Shown here in pieces: positions 1 through 10,014 of a DNA stretch of 64,000 nucleotides. Source of the DNA: Hippasteria phrygiana (taxonomy: Eukaryota; Echinodermata; Asteroidea; Valvatida; Goniasteridae); assembly GCA_037893225.1 (NCBI GenBank), contig JAZGUH010000726.1, positions 525,001 to 589,000 on the forward strand, written 5' to 3'. The first letter of the stretch is position 1, and the number at the start of each line of letters is the position of its first letter. The translations under genes were made by a program, and so were the position numbers. The notes under the pieces were generated by a model. It was not told the DNA's origin. It saw only the letters and a program-made list of their open reading frames with translations, and searched no databases.

Positions 1-563
1 CTGCACTTGCCAGGCGATGAAACACTATTCTGTCCAATCATAAGCCGTGCTGCACAATAAGGCCTGCGAACTTAAATTCCATCATTCACCACCTGCGATT
101 AACTGCAACTGTTCTTTAGCTTCGCATTTGCGTCGCATTTAATTAGGGTTAGTTTTTGAGTTCTAAATACTGCTTAAAAATAAACAGTCCTCCAAAACGT
201 AATATTTATAACCCAACCAATGGATAGATCAATCAAATTTTCAATAACAGTACAAAATGGAATATATAGGATTTCAAAAGAATTCACACGATTCCCACTA
301 GCACTGCATGAAACTCTTTAAAATTAGGCTTTCAACAACTGGTCACACGGAATGTTTTCAGGGTTTGTACACCCCGAATATACAGTCTAGAAACGTGTCG
401 TCATTCAGCACGCTGTAATTTCATTTTCAATCGCGAGCCAAGGAGCCTGACAAGATTTGAATATTACGTAAGAGCATGAGCTATATGGCAGTCATTGATC
501 GTTTTCAGCGCGGCTACATCGGACGTCTAAATTCTGCTTGTCTCACTAAAATGTCTGATTCTA
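1..563. other. No gene recognised
   Basis: This AT-rich stretch holds no convincing reading frame, RNA gene or repeat structure by eye. It precedes the gag-like remnant that starts at 564. Confidence 0.4.
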
Positions 564-1817
564 ATGGCGTTCAACAATCACACCCCGAGAGGCAATTTTC
601 ACGCCTGCTTGAGCCCTTATACTGTTCGGGACGTTTCAGCGATAGTAAATAAAGGTGTATCAGCGGCGCTTAGTGTGTTCCAGTCCCATTTTGACAAGGT
701 TATTGCGGAAAGAAACGAGAAAGCTCTTTTGCAAGTTCAGTCCTTAAAAAGGGCTAATGAGGTACATTTCCGATTTAAAGGTAATCGTATTCTAATCAAA
801 ATATTAGCTGGCCTTACGTTTCTAACTTAAGCAAGTTCTTTCTCAAAGGCAAATGACAGAGTACAAGAAACAAACATGTAGGGAACACACATGCATGAGG
901 GGGTGGGTGGAGAAACACAAAAGAAGGATTCAAAGGAAAGTGGCAGTGGGTGAACATCAAAGGGGGGAAGGACAGCAAGGAACAAAGTGTGGTTTGGGAA
1001 AGATGAAAGGGGGGAGGGATTGAGGCGAGAGGGATGAAGCTGGGGGAGGGGAACAAAGGAGTGTGGTAAGGGGGAATAGGAGGTGGTAATTAGGCAGTAG
1101 AAGGAACAGAGGGATGTGGCAAGGCTTAGCAGGAAAGGGAAAGACATCCAAGTGGGCAAGAAACCCCAAGATGGTTTGCCAGGAGGATTATCTGTAAACA
1201 AATGACAATGGGGACAAATTAAGAGTTAATCATTCTCTTCCTGGATGTTGAGACCATGTGGTTCAATAGTCCGAAGACGTTTCATCCACACTGAGGCGAA
1301 CTGAGTCCTTGCGGTGGCCCAGTGATTCTATGCCCTGTAGAATCATATCAGAAATGGAATGGTTATAGGCAAGTTGAAGTGGTGACCAACATGGCTGTCC
1401 ATTTTCTTGGTATTCAAAGACGATCGATGGCCATAGAAACGCTTTCGTACTCAGTTTGAATTCAACGAGAAAGTAGTTCAAAGCATAGAAAACGCCCAGA
1501 AGCTATTCAAGCAGGGCTCTCCAGCACCCACAGAAGAAAACCTAGGCCTATCAGAGGCGTTTCAAAATCTGCGAAAGAGGAATAAATAAATTCGCCTTGC
1601 TGATAAATCCAAGGCAGGCTGGCGAGCTGTGGATGAATATATGAGAGACGAACTGGCAGATTATTTGGAAGACGAGAAGCGTATCCGGTCAGCTCAGTCC
1701 CGGGCAATGGCCAAACGGAAAAAGGCGAGGGGTGTTCACCGGCATAAGCCATATCAACAGGATAACCGACAGGCATCCGAGTCTCCGGCTAACCCATATA
1801 ATCTTTTTCGCCGCTAA
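564..1817 (+). pseudogene. Gag-like/ORF1-like retroelement protein remnant split by a repeat
   Basis: Two coding blocks read in the same direction. The first, 564 to about 781, encodes 70-odd residues ending RANEVHFRFKGN. The second, about 1450-1817, resumes with TQFEFNEKVVQSIENAQ and ends in a basic tail (KRKKARGVHRHKPYQQ). An in-frame stop lies near 1589. The style (an acidic DELADYLEDEKRIRSAQSRA helix followed by a basic tail) resembles ORF1/gag-like proteins of DIRS-type or similar retroelements in marine animals, which is an inference from memory of the family. The gap of about 670 bases holds dispersed repeat A and further insertion sequence, so the gene was broken by insertion. A function in nucleic-acid packaging is likely but not proven. 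Confidence 0.35.
805..1215 (+). repeat. Dispersed repeat A, copy 1
   Basis: This segment is repeated at 22411-22862 in the same orientation. Both begin with TAGCTGGCCT, share ACTTAAGCAAGTTCTTTCTC and CATGCATGAGGGGGTGGGTG, and end in GTAAACAAATGACAATGGGG. The body is purine-rich (many GGGA and GGAA words), and this produces long spurious reading frames on the opposite strand. It splits the gag-like remnant. No target-site duplication was found. It is best called a non-autonomous interspersed repeat. Confidence 0.7.
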
Positions 1818-1829
1818 GTAGCCAATATA

Positions 1830-2520
1830 CAGCGTGGTTAAAAAAACGACACACTTTTTAATGCAATACATGTATATCTCGGAATTGGGGAATCATGGTA
1901 AAATTGTTTTAACATATTAGTCAACTACAACGTCTTTGTTGTATATGGTTCAAAATGTGTTAAAGGTAGTATACGCCATTCGCTTTTCCTGTCATTTTAA
2001 GAAATAAATGGATTTGGGGGTTAGTATGTTATAGCGTGCGAGCAAATACTCTAACACTGACCTGTTTGAAGTTTTGTGGGCATAGATGTTTAGAGAAACC
2101 ATGAAAAACGGAGGAAAAGACGCAAGGCCACAGTGAATCTGCAAAAGCCACGAGATGAAATGCGCCTTCAATTGAAGACGCTGAAATGGGGTACGATAAG
2201 TTCTATTCGGATAATTACTTTAGTAGTATAGACAGGACAATTCTGGACACAGACAAAACAAATCGGTCTAAAAATCTGTTTCACAGATTTGGGGACACAG
2301 ATCACCCCCCCCCCCCCCCCGACTAAAAAATCTGCCTGGCTTTACAAATCTGTTTTGCAGATCTGTGAGACAGATCGCCACCAAATATCCCCGCCTTTGT
2401 CTGTCTCAAAATCTCCAGTAAAACATACCTCACGGAAAACCTGGGGAAAAAGGGACAGCTTACGAAAACAAATTACGTTGGTGCCATCAAACAATATCGA
2501 AAGCCTAATCATTTCATAAT
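1830..2520. other. Non-coding, with a C16 tract
   Basis: No gene is supported here. A run of 16 C lies at 2305-2320, flanked by short words resembling CAGATCTGTGAGACAGATC and CACAGATTTGGGGACACAGA. Confidence 0.4.
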
Positions 2521-2529
2521 CGTACAAGA

Positions 2530-3450
2530 AGAATTTAAACAAGTAGATTTCAAAGAAAAATATCCTAAACAATTTATAAACCATTTACGAAATTTCGAGT
2601 TGGAGATTTACAGAAATAATGTAGACCCCTTAGAATGTCTTTTAAGGAAGCAAAACAAAATCGTAACGCAATTAATATAACGTTCAAAAGGATTTTAAAT
2701 CTTAAATTTCAGCTTGTCTTAAAAGTCGCAATGAGAAAAGATACCGACGAGGGTTACATCGAAGATACAACATTGTTTCGTAGCGGTCAAAAGGTCGTGT
2801 TTAAAAAAGATGGCATACCATCGCTCGTACAAGAAGAAATCGATGTTATTATTGAAAAAATAACCAAGTTTCAGCGCAATGAAGCGGTTGGTACATCCAA
2901 GAGTTAAAAATGCTCTCTATAAATGTATCGAAATATTAACCCCTGAGGGATAATCCTTACAATCCATTACCCGAATACATAGCAGATAAAAAAGCAGTAA
3001 TCAACGTTTAACAAAAGACCAACAGTGCATCCGTCCACCTACGAAGAAAACGACGGTCTCAATTTTAAAGACGTCAAGTTTCCACCTCCCGTAGACGACA
3101 TTTGTAAGATTGAAAAACAGAATAATCTTTATATAAACGTTTTTGGATCCGATTGAGATAGCGATAATCATATAATGTACTCTTTGACTCAAAGGTATCG
3201 CTAACCCGGGAGAGCCATTTTGCCCTCGGCACTTTTATGAAAAAATAAGCCCTCTCTGTGTACAATTTGTGGCCTCGGAACTGGATCAAAGAAACAACTT
3301 TGCAAGCTTCATTCAGTGAAATGTCGTCAGAGATTATAGTCCATGGGCCAGACCAGATATCGGTACCACCTAAGGTGGCAAAACATTACGGGTGCCAAAT
3401 GCTTTGTAGGATCGACCTAAGTACAAAAACATGTGATAGCATCTCCAAAT
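2530..3450 (+). pseudogene. Polinton-like DNA polymerase, N-terminal fragment (ancient copy)
   Basis: A translated stretch with several stops and frame changes matches the N-terminal part of the element polymerase at 40.7-44.7 and 45.8-49.9 kb. Shared landmarks in the same order are LKFQLVLKVAMRKDTDEG (main copy FKFQLALKVTLRKYNHAN), VQEEIDVIIEKITKFQRN, NDGLNFKDVKFPPPVDDI and KIEKQNNLYINVFG, then a cysteine-bearing segment (CTICGLGTGSKKQLCKLHSVKC) in the place of the zinc-binding segment of the main copy. The exonuclease and polymerase domains are absent. The orientation agrees with that of the other ancient fragments at 15.4-26.0 kb, so it may be the 5' end of the same old insertion. It is non-functional. 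Confidence 0.8.
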
Positions 3451-3673
3451 GAGTAGCTTAGTCTCTTTTTTTTCTTAGTTTTGTGTTTTGCCATTAAGTT
3501 ACATTATAATAGCATTCTACATGTATGTACATCCCTTAGCATATGGGTTGGGCTAATATTAATTACGCTGTTATTGCACGTGATGTATGACAATAAAATA
3601 AAGACAGGCAGTTGGTGAACAATGAAACTTATGTCAGTAGTGCATGTTGATTGTTGCAATCAGTTTTGTTTCC

Positions 3674-3696
3674 GGGGGGGGGGGGGGGGGGGGGGG
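3674..3696. repeat. G23 homopolymer
   Basis: An uninterrupted run of 23 G, the longest of about ten G or C runs of 15 or more found in the first 32 kb of the window. Confidence 0.9.
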
Positions 3697-3839
3697 TCAG
3701 TGGTATGTTACAGTACTCTATCTTGACAACTTATAAATATGCACTATTTCAGTGCTTTCTGCTGAACTATGTAAATCATCAGATACACTGTTGTGTAGTG
3801 CCTGTTAGTTGCCGAATTTCAAGCAAGTACTGTTTTTTT

Positions 3840-4015
3840 TACATCTCCCAACTTGCCCATATGAACCGAACGAGATTCATCGACATTCTCAAACTGGCAT
3901 CATCAATAATTATTGGGAGCAGTGTTTGTAAAGCCCTGGTTGGTTTTCATGCAATGACAGGTTGCGATACTGTAAAGTGCTTTTGCAGGCCGTGGAAAGT
4001 TAAATGCATTACTTA
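3840..4015 (+). pseudogene. Fragment of a repeated animal gene family, 5' part
   Basis: The reading frame around 3860-4010 encodes FIDILKLASSIIIGSSVCKALVGFHAMTGCDTV and then loses frame. The ALVGFHAMTGCDTV signature belongs to a multi-copy family of uncharacterised proteins that I recall from many marine invertebrate genomes. The matching C-terminal part is found at 6570-6905 on the same strand, and the LINE at 4055-6545 lies between them in antisense. The function of the family is unknown to me; the high copy number suggests a mobile or virus-derived origin. Confidence 0.5.
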
Positions 4016-4054
4016 CTACTTACTTGGTACTTGGTTGGTATCCTCCAAAACATT

Positions 4055-6545
4055 CCATCAGGGGAATTTAAGTTTTGTCGCAAAGAGCATTCTTAAAGGA
4101 GTCTGGGTTGGTGAGTGCAAATTTTTCAGTGTTCTTGGGAAAAATGAAGAAGCATATGTGTCAGTCCTGGCCTGGTGAAGTTCAGCAGCGTATCCAGCTT
4201 TTTGTGCCAGGGAGGGCAAACAACGTCTGAACCGTCTTAAAACCGTCGCAATGGATACGCCACTGGTGAAGTTGAAACTGTCTATTGTGTCCTCGTCGTG
4301 ATCTTCCAGTTTTTGGGGTGATGTATTCGGTATGATCAATGTCCATTAATCCATTCAGAATTTTAAAAAGATGCGATACTGTTTTCTTCTTTCTTCCAAG
4401 GGTGTCCAATCAAGATCTTTAATGATAGCAGAGATGCTAGTGTCACGTCCATAGGTGTTTGAAACGAACCTTGCAGCTCTCTTCTGGACTTTTTTCTAAT
4501 TCTTTAATGTTCTTTGAAGTGTGAGGGTCCCACGCTACCGTAGCGTAGTCAAGATGAGGTCGAACAAGGGTAAGGTACAGTCTCTCTTTAATGGAGGATG
4601 AAGCATGATGATCATTTCTTTTGATGAAATTAAGGATTTTTGTAGCCCTGGCAGATGCATGCTGGACTTGCTTGTTCCACCGGAGGTCTTTTTGGAGGAC
4701 TATTCCCAAATACTGACACTCGTCTGTTTCATCTAGCTGAACTCCCATCATGCTGTAAGATGTAGTTCCTGGTGATCTGTTTCTAGTGATGCGCATGGTT
4801 GTACATTTCTTGGGATTAAATCTCATTCCCCAGGTCTCAGCCCAGTTTACCATGGTATCAAGATCTTTTTGAAGTACGAGGACGTCGTCTGGTGTCTGGA
4901 TGGATCTATACACCAGACAATCGTCGGCAAATAAACGGGTGGTACTGGAGACTTTTTGATGAATATCATTGATGTGAAGGAGGAAGAGATGGGGTCCAAG
5001 AACTGTCCCTTGAGGAGCACCACTGAGAACAGGGATCCAGTTGGATGTTCTACCATTTACGATACGTTGGAACCTTTTGGTGAGGAAGATGGCAATCAAT
5101 TTTTCGGTGTCAGAACGAATTCCATAGTCGTCCAGTTTTACAAGCAAGCGATGGTGTGGCATACCAAGTTTTTTGCGAGGTCGTGGGTTGTCAAAATTAG
5201 TTGTGTTTCACAAGATCTAGCTTTTCTGAAGGCATGCTGATTGTCTGCAAGGATGTTCCACTCTATCAATTATACTATCAATTATATGCTCAAGCAGTTT
5301 GCATCAAACACATGTTAATAAAGACACTGGTCTGTAGTTAGCTGGCTCTGTTGTTGGTCCTTTTCTATAAATCGGGGTAATGTTTTCCCTTCTCCAATCT
5401 AATGGTAGATCCCCAGAATCAAGTTACTGTTGGAATATGTGGCAGAGTATATGTGAAATCTCGTCAGCAGCTATCTTCAGAGCTTAATTTGGCACCTGGT
5501 CTGGGCCGATGGCTTTGGAGACATCAATATTTTGTAGCAACTTCTTTACACATGTGTTGTAACAGTGATGGCAGTCATATCTGGATATGGACTTGATGGC
5601 ATAGAAGGTATAGTTTATCTGGACTGCTATCTTCATGAGTGAGGACACTCTCAAACCGTTTGGAGAGAGCTTCTGCTTTCGCTTGATCTTCAGAATGCAA
5701 CTTCCCATCCACTTTCAGTGTTTGGACTCCAGTGTTATCCTTCCTTCTTGATCGTATACCACCGCCAGAAGTCCTTGGGATTTTCTGATTCAAGTATGTT
5801 GTTGACATCGTGTCTGCGGGCACTTCTAATAACTTTGTCAACTGATTTCCTGACTTTTGTAAACTTTTCTAAGTCAGAGCTGGACCTAGACTGTTTTGCT
5901 TTGTTGAAGAATTTTTCTTTTTTACTGCAGTCTCTTGATTTGTGTTGGAAACCACGGAGTGCGGTTACGACCCCTACATACTTTATGAGGAACATTCGAA
6001 GAGACAAGGCTACAGATGGAATCACAAAACCAAGTCCAGTTCTCCTCAACAGAGCAGTTGGAGGGATTTCTATCAAAGTAATCATTTTAAAGAACAGCCG
6101 CTTTTTCTTTGAAGTCTTGTTCGTCCACTTTCTTCCACAAGGGAACTCGACAGGGTGGCTTTTGGCTAAGAACAGCTCTTTGTAGCAAGCTTAGCCTTAA
6201 TGACGCAGTAATCACGAAGTCCAGCATAGGGCTGCACATCAGATATCAGCGATTAATAGCTCGTCAATAGTAGATCCAAAGTGTTCTCAGTACCATTGGT
6301 GTCACGTCTAGTCGGAAATGTAACAAGTTGGGACAGATGGTTGTCATTGATGACATTTATAGGAGTTTGCTGAAAATTTCCTCCAGAGGCAGAGGTGGTA
6401 TCACTCCATTCAATACCTGGTACATTAAAGTCACCACCAACGATGATGAATGGTGACCGACAGTTATCATTGATCTTATTTAAAGATTCATTGAGTCTTC
6501 CAATAGGCAAGGATATTGCATTTGGTGGACTGTATAGAACCCGCC
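4055..6545 (-). mobile_element. CR1/RTE-like LINE, truncated and frameshifted
   Basis: Reading on the minus strand, 6510-6253 encodes an apurinic-type endonuclease segment (IIVGGDFNVPGIEWSD). Linker fragments follow (6085-5484), then a reverse transcriptase at 5162-4443 with GAPQGTVLGPHLFLLHINDI, the catalytic FADDCLVY box, the thumb-type segment ECQYLGIVLQKDLRWNKQV and PHLDYATVAWDPH. A C-terminal tail reaches about 4060 (FFPRTLKNLHSPTQ). The 5' part of the endonuclease is missing, as is usual for 5'-truncated LINE copies, and several frame changes break the ORF. It is inserted antisense into the gene family whose halves lie at 3840-4015 and 6570-6905. Clade assignment is by general resemblance only. 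Confidence 0.85.
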
Positions 6546-6569
6546 GATCAAGATAGACTGACCTGAAAC

Positions 6570-6905
6570 TGTTAAAAACAGATCAGACTTACCAAGAGGC
6601 GTTTGGTGAGCTTGGACGCTCTTGGGAAGTATCACAGGAACTCTTTGGTGAGATGCAGAGGTTTACTTGCTAAATGTTAGCTCCTGTCAGCCGCACCTCT
6701 CAGGTCAACCAACTACGTGATGAGCTGTGTTGGAACTGATGTCCTGCAAGTGTGCGCGCTCTTGCAAGCTACCAAACTGCACATGTCTTGCCAATGGACT
6801 GAAGTACACAGATTTGTGTAAACTCCACAGACATGTACAAACCAGAAGGAAGAGGAGAATGAATTGGATGCTGAAGGTGAACTAGATGATTCTGATGACA
6901 ATGAT
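6570..6905 (+). pseudogene. Fragment of a repeated animal gene family, 3' part
   Basis: Translations in neighbouring frames read TYQEAFGELGRSWEVSQELF, then a cysteine-rich segment (MSCKCARSCKLPNCTCLANG followed by LKYTDLCKL), then a low-complexity acidic tail. This order fits the C-terminal half of the same protein family as the fragment at 3840-4015. Stops and frame changes make it a pseudogene. The CxC-type cysteine cluster suggests zinc binding, which is inference. Confidence 0.5.
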
Positions 6906-6909
6906 AAAG

Positions 6910-7360
6910 ATGACGAGTAACGTGAGTGGACAGGCAGCCGATATACAGAAACAAAATATATTTAACCCTACAGCTAAATGCTTTGTTGCCAACTTTCAAT
7001 CTATTTTAGTAACCCTTCACTGTAGCTTTCACTTTTCATATACAATTTGCCTTACCATGCAGCTGACAATATGTACCACTGAAGGGCAGGTTATTTTGTA
7101 ACTATTGATGTGAACAGGATGTTGTGTTTTTTTTGGATAGATTCTTGCCAAACAGTTTTTTTCTACTTAGTACATCATAAAATTATCAAAAATTGTTGTT
7201 GGCATTTTTTTGGCGGCCATCTTGGTATAATGGCGGCCGTCTTGAAATCTGATGTCAAAAAGCTCTATTTTGCTCAATAATTTGCTTTTCTTTTCCATAT
7301 TTCTTTGTGAAAATAGTTTTTTGTGTGCTCTCACAACTCTTTAATATATTAAATCAACAA
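6910..7360. other. No gene recognised
   Basis: AT-rich sequence with a near-duplicate pair GGCGGCCATCTTGG and GGCGGCCGTCTTGA at 7212-7245. No supported coding sequence. Confidence 0.35.
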
Positions 7361-7430
7361 GACCGGTCTCGAGACCGAGACCGGTCTCGAGACCGAGACC
7401 GGTCTCGAGACCGAGACCGGTCTCGAGACC
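7361..7430. repeat. Tandem array of an 18-bp palindrome-bearing unit
   Basis: Nearly four units of GACCGGTCTCGAGACCGA. Each unit holds the perfect 12-bp palindrome GGTCTCGAGACC, so the array can fold on itself in many registers. It lies 10 bases before the large inverted repeat at 7441-7786. Confidence 0.9.
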
Positions 7431-7440
7431 TACAACACTG

Positions 7441-7786
7441 CTCTCTTAATGTAAAAGAGTGAAAAACGCACTCTCCAAAAGAGTGAATCCCTTCTCAAAC
7501 CACTCCAAAAGAGTGAATCTCTTATAAAAACCACCCAAAAAGAGTGAAAACCACTCCAAAAGAGTGAAATTTCCACTCTTTAGAGGAGCCATATAAGGGA
7601 CCACTCTTTTTAGACTTGTCCCTTATATGGCTCCTCGAAAGAGTGGAAATTTCACTCTTTTGGAGTGGTTTTCACTCTTTTCGAGTGGTTTTTATAAGAG
7701 ATTCACTCTTTTGGAGTGGTTTGAGAAGAGATTCACTCTTTTGGAGAGTGAGTTTTTCACTCATTTACATTAAGAGAATAAACAAA
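7441..7786. repeat. Long, nearly perfect inverted repeat (foldback)
   Basis: The left arm (7441 to about 7600) reads CTCTCTTAATGTAAAAGAGTG and onward, and is mirrored by the right arm (about 7618-7786) ending TTTACATTAAGAGA. The loop is about 18 bases (CCACTCTTTTTAGACTTG). Within each arm the smaller hairpin word CACTCCAAAAGAGTG recurs. A few mismatches separate the arms. It is probably a foldback or MITE-type element inserted just upstream of an old Gypsy integrase remnant. No target-site duplication is obvious. Confidence 0.85.
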
Positions 7787-7789
7787 AGA

Positions 7790-9060
7790 CCGACGAAGAG
7801 CTAATTAAGCTACGTAAATCGTCGAATCTTCAATTTGAAGAAATGCCAATTTTTACTACACAAGGTACTATTACATTTCTACTGGTCATCCACGTCCATA
7901 CATACCACCTGAATTTAGACGCAATATCTTTAATTCTATTCATGGTACATCCAATCCAGGTATAAGACCTACCGGGTACTCAACGACTCATTACACAACG
8001 ATTTGTTTGGCCATCCCTCAACAAAGACGTTCGATTATGGACCAGAAAGTGCATACAGTGTCAACGTGCTAAGGTACATCGCCACCTTGTGACACCGATA
8101 GGTACCTTTGCAACACCTGACGCTCGCTTTAACCATGTTTATATCGATATAGTTGGTCCATTACCACCATCTCGTGGATTTACCTATTTACTTACATGTA
8201 TTGATCGATTTACTCGATGGCCTGAAGCAGTACCTATTCCTAATATTACTGCTGAAACAGTTGCAAGAGCATTCATCGAAAGATGGGTAGCTACTTTTGG
8301 GGTACCTGCAACAATCACCACTGACAGAGGTAGTCAATTTGAATCTAGCCTTTTTGAACATCTATCACAACTCTTAGGATGCAATCGCATTCGCACTGCG
8401 GCATATCATCCGCAAGCAAATGAATGAGTCGAACGTTTTCATAGACAACTAAAATCAGCTTTCAAATCTCAATCTGAACCAAATCTATGGACAGAGTCCC
8501 TACCATTGATACTGATAGGTATTAGAACATCACTAAAAGTAGATTTGGGCTGCAGTGTAGCAGAGCTAGTATTCGGTACAACTCTTAGACTATACCAGGA
8601 TAATTCATAGTTCCTTGTGAATTTCCCAAATCTCTAGATCCAAATAGTTATGTCAATCGCCTACGTCGTACTATGACTGAATTGAAACCAGTACCTACAA
8701 GACTTAAGAAACCATTCAGTCAATTACATAAAGATCTGCATTTATGCACTCACGTTTTTGTACGCGTAGATAAGGTCAGGAAACCACTACAACCACCATA
8801 TCAAGGGCCATATCGTGTTCTTGACAGAAAAAAAAAAAAATTAATTCTCGACATAAATGAAAAAGAGATTATGTTAGTACTGACAGATTAAAGATTGCCT
8901 ACACTGATGATTTGAAACCAATTCCTAATTCGTGTCCAGTGGAACAAAAACCTGTAACACGGCCAGCAGAGCATCCTGACAGATTTACTCGCTCTGGACG
9001 ACGCGTTCGCTGGCAAGTAGATATCTTTCAAAAATTTGATTTGATATTAAATGATATTCA
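7790..9060 (+). pseudogene. Ty3/Gypsy Pol remnant: integrase and C-terminus
   Basis: An HHCC-type zinc segment (7850-8080, ending [14 protein letters not shown]) is followed by the integrase core at 8089-8427: [10 protein letters not shown] (first catalytic Asp), TDRGSQFES (second Asp), and a stop codon just after YHPQANE, where the catalytic-Glu segment begins. Reading continues after the stop (VERFHRQLKSAFKSQ and onward), with another stop near 8610 and a C-terminal part at 8673-8891 (FVRVDKVRKPLQPPYQGPYR, the usual GPF/Y-like module). The tail SGRRVRWQVDIFQKFD ends at about 9080. Protease, reverse transcriptase and RNase H are absent. It is an old, 5'-truncated insertion unrelated to the young Gypsy at 51.9-62.2 kb. 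Confidence 0.85.
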
Positions 9061-9105
9061 TTTTATTACCGATCACTGACTTGGGTGATCTGGTAGGGAG
9101 TTAGT

Positions 9106-9649
9106 TGTAGTGAATTTTTTGTGCGGTTCCAAATATGTGCGGTTCGAAGTATGTGACCGGTGTTAGAGATAAAATTATTCCTGCGTGCAGTAGACGCACT
9201 GAACATTTCTTTTCTTTCTGTTACTTGGTAAAGCTATTACGTAACCTGCATAATGGATATAAAAATAAAGTGCTACCCATACACACACCAGAACACAGTC
9301 CGCTCCACTTAGTGAAGACAACTACGTGTATACTGTGACTCCAGCCTTTTCTACACTGCAACTTTTAATACCTTATTTTAGTTCTTTGATCGACTCTGTG
9401 GACTCTGATACTGACTAGGTGGCGTTTGCCTCACAGTGGACGGGTCCACATTGTAACTTATAAATTCAAGCCTCGGCAGTTGCAGGCACGTCTTATTTAA
9501 ATCAAATAAGCCTCGATAGAAACAGGCGACATATTCCTCGCAAGCCTCGGCAGTAGTAGGCTCATATTTTCCTTTGCTTGGTAAGAAATTAATATTAAAT
9601 TGTTAACATTTCTACCAAACCTTTTATCTAAGTTTTTGTTTTTGTTACA
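9106..9649 (+). mobile_element. Possible 3' LTR of the old Gypsy remnant
   Basis: The interval begins TGTAGTG directly after a purine-rich GGTAGGGAG, a candidate polypurine tract, and ends TTGTTACA, so its ends are TGTA and TACA as expected of an LTR. It follows the Pol C-terminus at the right distance and holds TATAAAAATAAA near 9257. No second LTR is present to confirm the limits, so the call rests on position and end structure alone. Confidence 0.4.
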
Positions 9650-10010
9650 GTGACCGGCATTATGAAAACATTAAAATTTGGCAAACCGATTTAACTGATT
9701 GCCCTTTAAAAAGAATTAAGTTATATTACTTTTTTAAATAGTATTTCTCACTCAAAAAGAGAGACTTAATGAAGTAATCAAGTAATCATAAATCAGAAGT
9801 TTGGCAGTCATTTAATCGTAGCTGTAATTCAAATGAAGTGAGGTGCATAGAAATTAACTTGTTATTTTAAGCTTAATATGCGAGACAAATTATGAGATTT
9901 CAGACTAAATTTTTAATCTGAACAAATCTTCAAAATTATCATGTAAACTGTTATTTGTCTTTGCGTGGGTCAGTGATTATTTAGTGGGGTAACTCCATGT
10001 AGAATCGCTG
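9650..10010. other. No gene recognised
   Basis: AT-rich sequence between the possible LTR and the transposase-like pseudogene. I see nothing supported. Confidence 0.35.
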
Positions 10011-10014
10011 GTGT

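Noticed and set aside
814..1201. Overlapping minus-strand frames rich in Pro, Phe and Ser
   Set aside because: They arise from the purine-rich dispersed repeat A and recur in the second copy at 22449-22856.
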